A DNA stretch of 64,000 nt from DASRDZ01 sp035569495 (GTDB lineage Bacteria > Chloroflexota > Dormibacteria > Aeolococcales > Aeolococcaceae): contig DATMMX010000011.1 of assembly GCA_035569495.1 (NCBI GenBank), forward strand, positions 1-64,000, read 5' to 3'. Below the pieces are notes generated by a model. The model was not told where the DNA came from and ran no database searches. It saw only the letters and a list, made by a program, of their open reading frames with translations. How positions within the stretch are numbered: the stretch's first letter is position 1; the number at the start of each line of letters is the position of its first letter. The position numbers and the translations under genes are program-made. Shown in pieces: positions 27,409 through 34,865 of the stretch.

Positions 27409-29282
27409 GAATAGAGCGCCTCGATGACGTCGCTGAAGTGCTCGGCGACGGCGCGGCGCTTCACCTTCAACGTCGGCGTCAGCTCGTCCTGCTCGGGGTC
27501 GAAGTCGCGGTCGAGGACGGCGACCTTCTTGATCGTCTCGTAGCGCGCCAGCTTGGCGGAAGCCTGCTCGGCGATCCTGGTGTAGGTGTCGGCGACGCGC
27601 TGGTCCTTGACCAGCTCGCCATCGTTGGCGGCAGTGATGCCCTGACGCTCGGCCCAGGCGTGCAGGTTATCGAAGTCGGGCACGATCAGCGCGACCAGGT
27701 ACTTGCGCTTGTCGCCGATCACCGCCGCGCGCATCACCAGCGGGTCCTGGGCGATCAGCGCCTCGATCGGCTGGGGCGCGATGTTCTTGCCACCGGCGGT
27801 GACGATGAGGTCCTTCTTGCGATCGGTGATGCGCAGGTAGCCGTCGCCGTCGAGCTCGCCGATGTCGCCGGTGAGAAACCAGCCGTCCTTCAGCACTTCC
27901 CTGGTCGCCGCCTCGTTGCGGAAGTAGCCCTGCATGATCGCCGGACCCTTGACCATGATCTCGCCGTCGCCGGCAATACGCACCTCGTGTCCCTTGATGG
28001 CGCGGCCGACCGTGCCGAAGCGCGGGCTGTCGGGGTCGTTGGCGGTGATGCCGCCGCTGGTCTCGGTGAGGCCGTACCCCTCGGTGATGGCGATGCCGAG
28101 GCCGTCGAAGAACTCCAGCGTCTGCATGCCGATCGGGCCGCCGCCGCTGCTGAAGACGCGCATGCGTCCACCGAGTCCCTCGCGCACCTTGGACAGCACC
28201 AGGCGTTCCCACAGCGGCATCTTGAGGCGCAACGTGATGGGCAGTGGCCTACCCTGGCGGCGCAGCTTTGCGGCCTGCGTCGCGTCGTCCAGCGCCCTCA
28301 TGCCAATTGCCGCCTGCCGTCCCCCCGCGGCGCGCACCCTGGCGACGATCGCCTCCTGCATCTTTTCCCAGATGCGCGGCACGCCGTTCATCAACGTGGG
28401 CTGCACGGCGCGCACGTCGCCGCCGATGTCGTCGAGGTCACGCGCCACGCTGGAGGAGATGCCGGCCATCATGCCGGCGAAAATCCCTTGCACGCGCTCG
28501 TAGACGTGGGCCCAGGGCAGGAAGCTGATGCCGTGATCGCTGTCCGGGTGGAGTGGCACGCGGTCGAGCATGGAGCGGCAGGAGCCGACGATGTTGGCGT
28601 GGGTCAGCACCACGCCCTTGGGGACGCCGGTAGTGCCGCTGGTGTAGATGATGGTGAGCGTGTCGCCTGGGCGCACCGCCTTGGCGCGCTCCGCGAGCGC
28701 GACGACATCGCTTTCGGTCCCTGTAGTTGCGAAGTCGTCCAGCGCGATGAACTCCGGCGCACTGCCCTCCATCACCGCGGAGATGCGCAGCTGGTCGCAG
28801 CTCTTGCGGATCTCGTTGACCTTGCGCGCCTGCTGCGGCGTCGAGCAGACCACCATCACCGCTTCGCTGTCGACGAGGATCTGCTCGACCATGTCCGGCG
28901 TCGAGCTGGCGTAGATGGGCACGACCACGTTGCCGGCGAGCTGCGCGCCGAAGTCGCACCACAGCCATTCCAGGCGGTTCTCGGCGAGCAGGGCGATGCG
29001 GTCGCCGGGCGCGATGCCGGCGTTGACGATCGCCGCGGCGAAGGCGACCACGCTGTCGTGCAGCTCGCGCCATGTCACGGGGAGCCATTCACCGGCTGCG
29101 CTCTTGACGTTGAGCGACAGGCTGTCGCCGCGACGCTGCGCCTGGCCGACCATCACCGCGACCATGGTGTCGGGGTCGAGGTCGGCGGCGTCGAGGTGCA
29201 ACGGGACGGGCGGTCGCGGCAGCGGGCGCGCCTGCGGCGACGGGCGGCCCGTCGTGGGTGTTGTCGCCTCGGCAACGGTCAT
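27405..29282 (-). CDS. Long-chain fatty-acid-CoA ligase (AMP-forming)
   Basis: The 625-residue adenylating enzyme resembles FadD15/FAA-type ligases: TIIYTSGTTGVPKGVVLTHA (P-loop), ITEGYGLTETSGG, and DGWFLTGDIGELDGDGYLR followed by ITDRKKDLIVTAGGKNI. It activates fatty acids to acyl-CoA for the adjacent dehydrogenase and acyltransferase. ATG 29282 was picked over an in-frame ATG at 29351 because GGAGG lies eight bases upstream and the extra residues have no family match. Confidence 0.92.
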   Translation of the reverse strand: MTVAEATTPTTGRPSPQARPLPRPPVPLHLDAADLDPDTMVAVMVGQAQRRGDSLSLNVKSAAGEWLPVTWRELHDSVVAFAAAIVNAGIAPGDRIALLAENRLEWLWCDFGAQLAGNVVVPIYASSTPDMVEQILVDSEAVMVVCSTPQQARKVNEIRKSCDQLRISAVMEGSAPEFIALDDFATTGTESDVVALAERAKAVRPGDTLTIIYTSGTTGVPKGVVLTHANIVGSCRSMLDRVPLHPDSDHGISFLPWAHVYERVQGIFAGMMAGISSSVARDLDDIGGDVRAVQPTLMNGVPRIWEKMQEAIVARVRAAGGRQAAIGMRALDDATQAAKLRRQGRPLPITLRLKMPLWERLVLSKVREGLGGRMRVFSSGGGPIGMQTLEFFDGLGIAITEGYGLTETSGGITANDPDSPRFGTVGRAIKGHEVRIAGDGEIMVKGPAIMQGYFRNEAATREVLKDGWFLTGDIGELDGDGYLRITDRKKDLIVTAGGKNIAPQPIEALIAQDPLVMRAAVIGDKRKYLVALIVPDFDNLHAWAERQGITAANDGELVKDQRVADTYTRIAEQASAKLARYETIKKVAVLDRDFDPEQDELTPTLKVKRRAVAEHFSDVIEALYS

Positions 29283-29374
29283 GCGGGAAACCTCCAACCC
29301 CGAGCCGTCCTCCCTTGTGCGGACGGCCTGCGAACCCTGTTCCTTGTTCACGATTGTGCCCTTTTGCGCTGTCC

Positions 29375-30028
29375 CTACGGTTGCAGCGCGCGGGCGGCGA
29401 GGTGGTCGAGCGCGTCGACCACGGGCTGCGGGTCCTGGCGCCCGGTCTCCAGCAGGCGCACCACCGCCTCGTTGACGGCGCCGACCAGCGCGTAGGCGAT
29501 GACTTCGAGGTCGATCTGTGGCGGCTGCGGCCGGGTTCTGGCGCGCGCCTGGGCGAGGATCATTTCCGCGAAGCGCGCGTGCAGGGCGCGACGCGTCTCC
29601 TCGATGGCGGGGCTCATGCCGACCGACTCGACGAGCAGGATGCGCGCCGTCGCGCGGTTGGCGGCGCAGCCCGTGACGAAGGTGGCGATGGCCCGGCGCG
29701 CCTTGTTGCGCTCGTCGGGCTCGTCGACGATGGCCTGCTCGACCGCGCGGAGCAGACGTTCGCCCTCGCGGTCGAGCAGCGCGGCGAATGCCTGTTCCTT
29801 GTTGGCGAAGACGGCGTAGAAGGCGCTCTTGCTGGTGCGCGCCCGCTGCACCACGCGGTCGACCGAGGTCTCGTGGTAGCCGCGCTCGGCGAAGCAGTGG
29901 GCGACGGCGTCGAGGATGCGCTGCCGGTGGCGCTGCAGCAGCGCGTCGCGACGCTCGCGGGCGCGGCGTTCGCGCTCCTGGTCGGTGAGGCGGCGGGCCA
30001 GCTTGGGCGGTGCGGCGGCCGCGGTCAC
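29375..30028 (-). CDS. TetR-family transcriptional regulator
   Basis: The 217-residue protein has the TetR HTH region: RILDAVAHCFAERGYHETSV, then DRVVQRARTSKSAFYAVFAN, KEQAFAALLD. The C-terminal ligand domain resembles fatty-acid-responsive regulators but has no diagnostic residues. It starts at a GTG within the acyl-CoA dehydrogenase stop (GTGA) and lies inside the lipid operon, so it is probably an autoregulated repressor responding to acyl-CoA or fatty acid. A candidate operator is at 31371-31386. Confidence 0.88.
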   Translation of the reverse strand: MTAAAAPPKLARRLTDQERERRARERRDALLQRHRQRILDAVAHCFAERGYHETSVDRVVQRARTSKSAFYAVFANKEQAFAALLDREGERLLRAVEQAIVDEPDERNKARRAIATFVTGCAANRATARILLVESVGMSPAIEETRRALHARFAEMILAQARARTRPQPPQIDLEVIAYALVGAVNEAVVRLLETGRQDPQPVVDALDHLAARALQP

Positions 30029-31317
30029 TGCAGCTCGCTCGCTCCCTTGCTGATGGCGCGGGCGATGACCCGGCGCTGGATCTCGCGGGTGCCCTCGAAC
30101 AGCGTGTAGATCTTGGCGTCGCGGTGCCAGCGCTGCACGGGAAGCTCGCGCACGTAGCCCCAGCCGCCGCAGATGCTGATCGCCTGGTCGGTCACCCAGT
30201 TGGCGACCTCGCCGGCCTTGAGCTTGGCCATCGAGCCCTGCGCCTTGTCGAAGTCGGCGGCGTTGCGGCCCATCCAGGCGGCGTGCCAGCAGAGCATGCG
30301 CGCGCATTCGATCTCGGTGGCCATGTCGGCGAGCAGGAAGGAGATCGCCTGGTTGGTGATGATCGGGCGGCCGAACTGCACGCGAGTCGTGGCGTAGTCG
30401 AGCGCGTACTCGTAGGCGGCGCGCGCGATGCCGACGGCCTGCGCGCCGACCGTGGGCCGGCTGAGCTCCAGGGTGCGCAGGGCGCCGCTGCTGCTTCGCT
30501 CCTTCGGCTGCGGTGTCGCAGGAGTGCCGTTGCTGCCGTTGGCTTCTTGCTGTGCCTGCTGCATGCGCTCGCGGGCGCGGGCCATCTTGTGGTCGAGCTT
30601 CTCCTGGCCGCCGAGCAGGTTGGCGGCGGGAACGCGCACGTTGTCGAGCACCACCTCGGCGGTGTGGCTTGCCCGGATGCCCAGCTTCTTGTGCTTGGCG
30701 CCCTGGCTGATTCCCCTGGTGCCCTTCTCGATCACGAAGGTGGCATGCCCGCCGTGGCCCAGGTTGGGGTCGACCGTGGCCACAACCACGTGCACGTCGG
30801 CGATGCCGCCGTTGGTGATGAAGCACTTGCTGCCGTTGATGACCCAATCGTCGCCGTCCCGCCTGGCGCGTGTGCGCAGCGAGGCGACGTCGCTGCCGGC
30901 GTCGGGCTCGGTGATGGCGAAGGCGCCGAGCTTGACGTCGTCAGGGGTCCCGAAGCACTTGGGGATCCACTCCAGCATCTGCTCGGGCGTCCCGTTGGCG
31001 AAGATGGCGGCGCTGGCCAGGTGGGTGCCGAAGATGCTGAGGCCGATGCCGGCGTCGCCCCAGAACAGCTCCTCGTTGACGATGGGCATGGTCAGCCCGG
31101 TCTCGTCGCCGAAGCTCGTATGCAGGAATTCGAACGAGTACAGTCCAGTTTTGGCCGCTTCCTGGATCACCGGCCAAGGGGTCTCCTCGCGCTCGTCCCA
31201 CTCCTCGGCGGCGGGACGCACGACCCTGGCGGCGAAGTCGTGGACCCAGTCGCGGAGCTGGGCCTGATCGTCGGTCAGCGCGAAGCTGGGGGCGGGCTTG
31301 GGGGTGGTAGTGGCCAT
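30025..31317 (-). CDS. Acyl-CoA dehydrogenase with low-complexity insertion
   Basis: The 430-residue flavoenzyme catalyses alpha,beta-dehydrogenation of acyl-CoA. FAD/substrate motifs GAFAITEPDAGSDVASLRTR and WVINGSKCFITNGG, the C-terminal RVQFGRPIITNQAI and the catalytic-Glu segment LFEGTREIQRR are present. Unusually, residues ~238-280 contain a Gln/Asn/Ser/Thr/Pro-rich insertion between the beta domain and the C-terminal helices, where typical family members run straight through. First gene of the operon. Confidence 0.92.
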   Translation of the reverse strand: MATTTPKPAPSFALTDDQAQLRDWVHDFAARVVRPAAEEWDEREETPWPVIQEAAKTGLYSFEFLHTSFGDETGLTMPIVNEELFWGDAGIGLSIFGTHLASAAIFANGTPEQMLEWIPKCFGTPDDVKLGAFAITEPDAGSDVASLRTRARRDGDDWVINGSKCFITNGGIADVHVVVATVDPNLGHGGHATFVIEKGTRGISQGAKHKKLGIRASHTAEVVLDNVRVPAANLLGGQEKLDHKMARARERMQQAQQEANGSNGTPATPQPKERSSSGALRTLELSRPTVGAQAVGIARAAYEYALDYATTRVQFGRPIITNQAISFLLADMATEIECARMLCWHAAWMGRNAADFDKAQGSMAKLKAGEVANWVTDQAISICGGWGYVRELPVQRWHRDAKIYTLFEGTREIQRRVIARAISKGASELQ

Positions 31318-31370
31318 GGGTGCCTCGTTGCTCGTCTCATCTACGGTCGGCTCGGCGCCGCCGCAGCAGA

Positions 31371-31386
31371 ACCGGTACGTACCAGT
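31371..31386. promoter_or_regulatory. Candidate TetR operator upstream of fatty-acid operon
   Basis: A perfect 10-bp palindrome GGTACGTACC at 31374-31383 extends to a 16-bp imperfect dyad (AC..GT outer pairs, one mismatch). It lies 57 bases upstream of the first gene of an operon that encodes a TetR protein, where an autorepressor would bind. Confidence 0.5.
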
Positions 31387-31479
31387 CTATTTCTCCGAAC
31401 GTCTCGCGTCACCCTGGTCTTGCGCCCGGCAGGCGTCCTGGCAGGCGCCGGAGGGGCCGGGTGGTATCATCCCGCCGCT

Positions 31480-31557
31480 CGGGAAGTAGCTCAGCCAGGT
31501 TAGAGTGCACGGTTCGGGACCGTGAGGTCGGGAGTTCGAATCTCCCCTTCCCGACCA
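31480..31557 (+). tRNA. tRNA-Pro (anticodon CGG), CCA encoded
   Basis: A full cloverleaf is visible: acceptor CGGGAAG pairs with CTTCCCG, D-arm GCTC/GAGT, anticodon arm CACGG-TTCGGGA-CCGTG with anticodon CGG, T-arm GGGAG-TTCGAAT-CTCCC, discriminator A and encoded CCA. It decodes CCG, a frequent codon in this GC-rich genome. The last 17 bases are duplicated at 33040-33056 and form the left attachment site of an integrated element. Confidence 0.95.
31541..31557 (+). repeat. attL: 17-bp direct repeat, 3' end of tRNA-Pro
   Basis: TCTCCCCTTCCCGACCA, identical to 33040-33056. The identity begins at the T-arm of the tRNA and ends exactly at its CCA. Confidence 0.85.
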
Positions 31558-31621
31558 ATCGCGTCATCCGACCCCTCTCCCACGCTCGAATCCGCGTCTT
31601 CTGCGTGCCGTTCGGGCGGCT

Positions 31622-31637
31622 TTGACCCCCTATCCGG
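31622..31637 (+). repeat. 16-bp direct repeat, copy 1
   Basis: TTGACCCCCTATCCGG, in the 3' part of the integrase remnant. An identical copy in the same orientation lies at 32924-32939 near the other end of the element. Confidence 0.7.
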
Positions 31638-32116
31638 CTCGGGCTTGTAGCCCGCCCTGCGAAGGGCGCGGTCGATGGCCGTCGCTGCGTCGCGGCGCAG
31701 GGACTCCGTGACGTGGCTATACCGGTCGAGGGTGGGATCGACACCGTCGAGTGCCGGAGCCCTTCGGCGGCGACGCGCGGGCTGACGCCAGTGCCGAGCA
31801 TCAGCGTCGCGGCGGTATGCCGGGCGGTGTGGACGGCACGCGCGGCAAGCCGATGGACTCCAGGAGCAGGTACCAGTCGCGCAGCAGCGTCATGGGCGCG
31901 ATGGGGCGACCGAGGTCGTTGGTGAAGACGAAGTCGCCGTCGAACCACTCGGCGCCGGCCGCCGCCGGCTATGCAGCCGGCGCAGCAACTCGGAGACAGG
32001 GACTTTGTAACTTACGGCCGCGTCTTGAATCTCAGGGAGCAGTCCGAAGCTGGCTAGCGACACCTCATCAAGCCACGCATCGACAGCAAGCCTCGGCTTC
32101 CGTTCCCAGCCCTAAC

Positions 32117-32476
32117 TCAGGCTGGACTCAAGATAGTTTGTGCCCGGGAGGGGCGGGCGGATTCGACATGACGCTCCCGCTCATCACACGGTCGTCGGCC
32201 GGTCGCCTCTGCCCATAGCAGAATCTCGTACCGGTCCCAGGCTGGCATGTCGCTCACTCTCCACCTAGGATGCGGAAGCAGTCCACGCGAACTCCAATGA
32301 TGGACAGTGTTCTCCCGCACGCACAACAGGGCAGCGATCTCCTTGGCGCCCACAGGGAATGGATCGGGTGGCTGCCGAAGTGCGACACCACCATAAGTCA
32401 CGTTTCCGTCCTCGTCAGACACCTCGCCGTATCCACCGAAGGCTAGCTTCTTTTCGGAGTTGCGGATCCAGTTCAC
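32117..32476 (-). CDS. Xis-like helix-turn-helix protein
   Basis: The 119-residue protein starts at a GTG with AGGAGG eight bases upstream. The middle shows a winged-HTH/excisionase pattern: VGAKEIAALLCVRENTVHHW, SSRGLLPHPRW and PAWDRYEILLWAEATGRR, as in MerR-like/AlpA-like DNA-binding proteins carried by phages and integrative elements. It lies upstream of the integrase remnant in the same orientation, as an excisionase or directionality factor would. The ORF is intact, unlike the integrase. Confidence 0.7.
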   Translation of the reverse strand: MNWIRNSEKKLAFGGYGEVSDEDGNVTYGGVALRQPPDPFPVGAKEIAALLCVRENTVHHWSSRGLLPHPRWRVSDMPAWDRYEILLWAEATGRRPCDERERHVESARPSRAQTILSPA

Positions 32477-32503
32477 CGCTGTCGCCTCCTGCTCTTACCT
32501 GGG

Positions 32504-32575
32504 TTGTACGACCGGCGGGAGTCGAACCCGCTATTGGAGGCTACGATTCCTCCTAGCCCCTCCGGGGCCGGCCGC
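32504..32575 (-). other. tRNA-like cloverleaf of aberrant shape
   Basis: Read on the minus strand: 5' GCGGCCG pairs with 3' CGGTCGT (seven pairs, two G-U), a D-like hairpin GCCCC-GGA-GGGGC, linker TA, an anticodon-like hairpin GGAGG-AATCGTAG-CCTCC with an eight-base loop, spacer AATA, and a canonical T-arm GCGGG-TTCGACT-CCCGC. It ends A-CAA instead of A-CCA. The tiny three-base D-loop and eight-base anticodon loop make ordinary translation use doubtful. It could be a degraded tRNA, a tRNA mimic or an attachment-related structure. Confidence 0.55.
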
Positions 32576-32579
32576 ACCC

Positions 32580-32598
32580 CATACAGTATCACTGTATG
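32580..32598. promoter_or_regulatory. Perfect 8-bp-arm palindrome (operator-like)
   Basis: CATACAGT-ATC-ACTGTATG, located about 100 bases upstream of the Xis-like gene and just 5' of the tRNA-like structure. It is AT-richer than its surroundings and looks like a binding site for a dimeric regulator. Confidence 0.5.
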
Positions 32599-32923
32599 TA
32601 ACCCCACGCACGCACCCTCGCCAAGCGCGTCGGGAAGGAGAAGGCGGGGGGAGACGCCGGTCCTCGCATTACCGTTTCGTAGCACCGGCCTTGCGGCCGG
32701 GACCCGTGCTTATGGGACGGTGTCCAGCGTCTTCCCCTGCCCGGATCGCAGAGTATGACTCACTCGTGCAACGGTCCGGCCCCGGCTGGGGTCACGACCT
32801 AGCGACTTGAGTCGCGAACAGGTGTACCACCAGAGAGTCGTGTTGTCAAGACTCATGCCGAAAGATAACCACTAGCTCGTGGTGGGAGGACCCGCCACAC
32901 TGCGCGGAGCGACTTGTCGCCAG

Positions 32924-32939
32924 TTGACCCCCTATCCGG
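32924..32939 (+). repeat. 16-bp direct repeat, copy 2
   Basis: TTGACCCCCTATCCGG, identical to 31622-31637. Confidence 0.7.
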
Positions 32940-33039
32940 TGGACAGACCCGGTAGCGCCTGGACTGAACAGCCCCAATCGCACCGCCGCCTGAGCTCAAA
33001 GGAGCCACCAGCGGACGCCCCCGGACTCGTCCTCATGGG

Positions 33040-33056
33040 TCTCCCCTTCCCGACCA
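33040..33056 (+). repeat. attR: second copy of the tRNA-Pro 3' end
   Basis: TCTCCCCTTCCCGACCA, 17/17 identical to 31541-31557; flanking bases differ on both sides. No other tRNA segment is present here, so it is an attachment-site copy rather than a tRNA gene. Confidence 0.8.
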
Positions 33057-33271
33057 CGCACGCCGGTCTGTGCTTAGGCGAGAGTGAGAATGGCGGGTTT
33101 TGACGCCAACCGTGGGACGAACCGGGTCCTGACCAGCTCGCGCCGTCCTCCCGCTTGGATCCCAGACGCGTGCTCCGGCACACGCTGTCAAACGCCTCTG
33201 GGACAGCGGCGGAGGCGGTACTATGAGTCATTGGTCGGGAACTATGTGGAGCAGGACTCAGGAGTGAGAGC

Positions 33272-34423
33272 ATGCCACCGGATCCAGGAAAGCTAAGTCG
33301 GTTAGCCCGGGTCAGCGAGGTGTTCACCCCCGGTGCTCCGGTAAACGCCTATCAGCTGTTTGCTGGCAGATTCGATCAGGTGGTCGATGTCGTTGCAGCC
33401 ATCAATCAGCGAGGCATGCACGTCGTCATGTACGGCGAGCGAGGCGTCGGCAAGACTTCGGTTGCGAATGTCATGGCTGAAGTTCTTATGCAGCAGAACG
33501 TTCATCTGCGGTGCGTTATGGTCAACTGCGCTGTCGCGGACGACTTCGCTGGGCTTTGGGGATCCATCTTCGAGCGCCTTGACCTTACGGGCACGATGGA
33601 GATGACACCAGAGGGGGTGCGCCGCGCGATTGAAAACGTGACCGCACGGAACCTCATCGTGATTGATGAGCTCGATCGGCTGGAGGACGAAGCCGCTCTC
33701 ACACAATTGGCAGACACGATCAAAACGCTATCGGATCACTCTGTTCTCAGCACGCTTATGCTGATAGGGGTCGCGGATTCGGTGGATCAGCTCCTGGGCG
33801 CGCACCAGTCAATCGAGCGTGCTCTCACTCAAGTCCTGATGCCGAGGATGTCCATCGACGAGCTCAAGGAGATCGTCGACAAGGGCTTGAACCAATTGGG
33901 CATGACCATCGACCGCGCCGCTAAGGATCGCGTCGCGATGCTTTCAGAGGGATTGCCCTCCTATACTCATCTCTTAGCTCTGCATGCCACAAGCTGGGCC
34001 GTTGCTGACGACCGCAGTCACGTTGAAGACAGTGACGTTGAACACGCGATCGGCGCGGCCGTCCAAAAAGCTCAGCAGAGCATCAAGAGCGCGTACCAGA
34101 AAGCAACGAGAAGCCCGCGTCCAGGCAACCTCTTTACCCATGTCTTGACAGCTTGTGCTCTGGCCCCCAAGGACGACCTCGGCTACTTTACCGCCGGTTC
34201 GGTTCGGGCACCAATGAAGCGTATCACCAACCGCGACTACGACATTCCCGCCTTTGCGGCACATTTGAACGCTTTCACGACGGACGAACGTGGCGCGGTC
34301 CTTCGCTGCACTGGCGAACAGCGCCGTCACTTCTATCGATTCGAGGATCCGATGCTACAGCCATACGCCATTCTCACCGCACTGGCAAAGGGCCTTATCA
34401 CCGAGCAACAGCTCAAGGGTTAG
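33272..34423 (+). CDS. Stand-alone Orc1/Cdc6-like AAA ATPase
   Basis: The 383-residue protein has a short N-terminal lead, an AAA ATPase core with Walker A YGERGVGKTS (residues ~55-62), Walker B NLIVIDELDRLEDEAAL (~128-137), a sensor-like LMLIGVADSVDQL and an arginine-bearing SIERALTQVLMPRMS, then a helical lid and a ~110-residue C-terminal domain (FTHVLTACALAPKDDLGYFT) that looks like a winged helix. This is the ORC/Cdc6/TniB-like type found alone in bacterial islands. GC content is clearly lower than in the chromosome around it. Good AGGAG ribosome site. The function is unknown; DNA-linked roles (transposition targeting, defence, replication) are possible. Confidence 0.75.
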   Translation: MPPDPGKLSRLARVSEVFTPGAPVNAYQLFAGRFDQVVDVVAAINQRGMHVVMYGERGVGKTSVANVMAEVLMQQNVHLRCVMVNCAVADDFAGLWGSIFERLDLTGTMEMTPEGVRRAIENVTARNLIVIDELDRLEDEAALTQLADTIKTLSDHSVLSTLMLIGVADSVDQLLGAHQSIERALTQVLMPRMSIDELKEIVDKGLNQLGMTIDRAAKDRVAMLSEGLPSYTHLLALHATSWAVADDRSHVEDSDVEHAIGAAVQKAQQSIKSAYQKATRSPRPGNLFTHVLTACALAPKDDLGYFTAGSVRAPMKRITNRDYDIPAFAAHLNAFTTDERGAVLRCTGEQRRHFYRFEDPMLQPYAILTALAKGLITEQQLKG

Positions 34424-34523
34424 GCGCGATCCGCGAGGAGTGCATCGACGGCAGCTGCCGTCTCGGAACGCTATCCGAAGGTGATGACCCTAAAGGGACG
34501 GGATTGCTGTGTGCTAGGCGGCC

Positions 34524-34832
34524 TTAGGTTCGCTTCTTCTCGGAGGGGCATACCGTGTAGTCAGGAGCCCACCAGAGCACCGCGAAGATGTTGTGAGTCT
34601 GTAAGCCCCACACCCGCGGAAGACCGTCTAGACGTAGTTCCCACAGCGCATCTTCGACCCTTCGTAAATGCCGGAGGCGTTGCTGCTCGATACGCCGTTG
34701 CCGCGACCGAGGTAACGCTGGCCGACATCGCTTCGCTGCAGTCTGCGTGAGGGCTGGCTCATGGAGACGGCGGTCGTTACCACCCCGGATTGCCGAGGCG
34801 GCGCGCGCTGAGCCCCGAAGAGGTCTGTTCAC
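34524..34832 (-). pseudogene. Degenerate small ORF with conserved-looking C-terminus
   Basis: The 102-codon frame looks genuine only in its last ~50 residues: VEDALWELRLDGLPRVWGL followed by FAVLWWAPDYTVCPSEKKRT. This resembles the compact beta-sheet ends of small accessory-genome proteins, including RelE-like toxins with an ALWELR strand. The first half is Arg-rich and does not look folded, so a frameshift or truncation is likely. No antitoxin-like gene is recognisable beside it. Confidence 0.35.
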
Positions 34833-34865
34833 ACGTGAGCAGCCCTCTCGTCTGACACTAGCCCG

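Larger units (their letters stand above)
31500..31960 (-). pseudogene. Tyrosine recombinase (integrase) C-terminal remnant, frameshifted
   Basis: Three minus-strand frames together give an integrase C-terminus: EWFDGDFVFTNDLGRPI ... LESIGLPRV in one frame, HTARHTAATLMLGTGVSPRV ... GLRHSTVS in a second (box with the catalytic His-x-x-Arg and second His), and TLDRYSHVTESLRRDAATAI in the third (catalytic Tyr). Two frameshifts break it and the N-terminal two-thirds is absent. The last frame stays open into the tRNA-Pro gene and stops at a TAA inside it. Its position beside the tRNA is classical for an integrated element. Confidence 0.85.
31541..33056. mobile_element. Degraded 1.5-kb integrated element at tRNA-Pro
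   Basis: The interval is bounded by 17-bp direct repeats of the tRNA 3' end and contains a broken tyrosine integrase next to the tRNA, an Xis-like HTH gene, an operator-like palindrome and a tRNA-like cloverleaf. The xis-int order toward the tRNA matches actinobacterial integrative elements (pSAM2 type). Cargo and replication genes are missing, so this is a relic or a minimal satellite. Confidence 0.75.
32599..33271. other. Intergenic stretch without a recognisable gene
   Basis: About 670 bases in which no ORF on either strand looks protein-like. It holds the second copies of the 16-bp (32924-32939) and 17-bp (33040-33056) repeats and, near its 3' end, a TACTAT hexamer and the AGGAG ribosome site of the downstream ATPase gene. 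Confidence 0.5.

Noticed and set aside
32504..32575. Functional standard tRNA on the minus strand
   Set aside because: Three-base D-loop, eight-base anticodon loop and CAA end do not fit a normal elongator tRNA; kept only as a tRNA-like structure.
33040..33056. Second tRNA-Pro gene
   Set aside because: Only the 17-base 3' end is present; no acceptor, D or anticodon arms upstream, so it is an att copy.
32924..33056. Tandem second integrated element starting at the right att copy
   Set aside because: The 16-bp repeat lies on the wrong side of the att copy for a tandem array and no second integrase sequence was found downstream.
32932..33327. 131-codon minus-strand frame
   Set aside because: Overlaps the att copy and the ATPase start; Ser/Pro/Arg-rich with no fold-like pattern.
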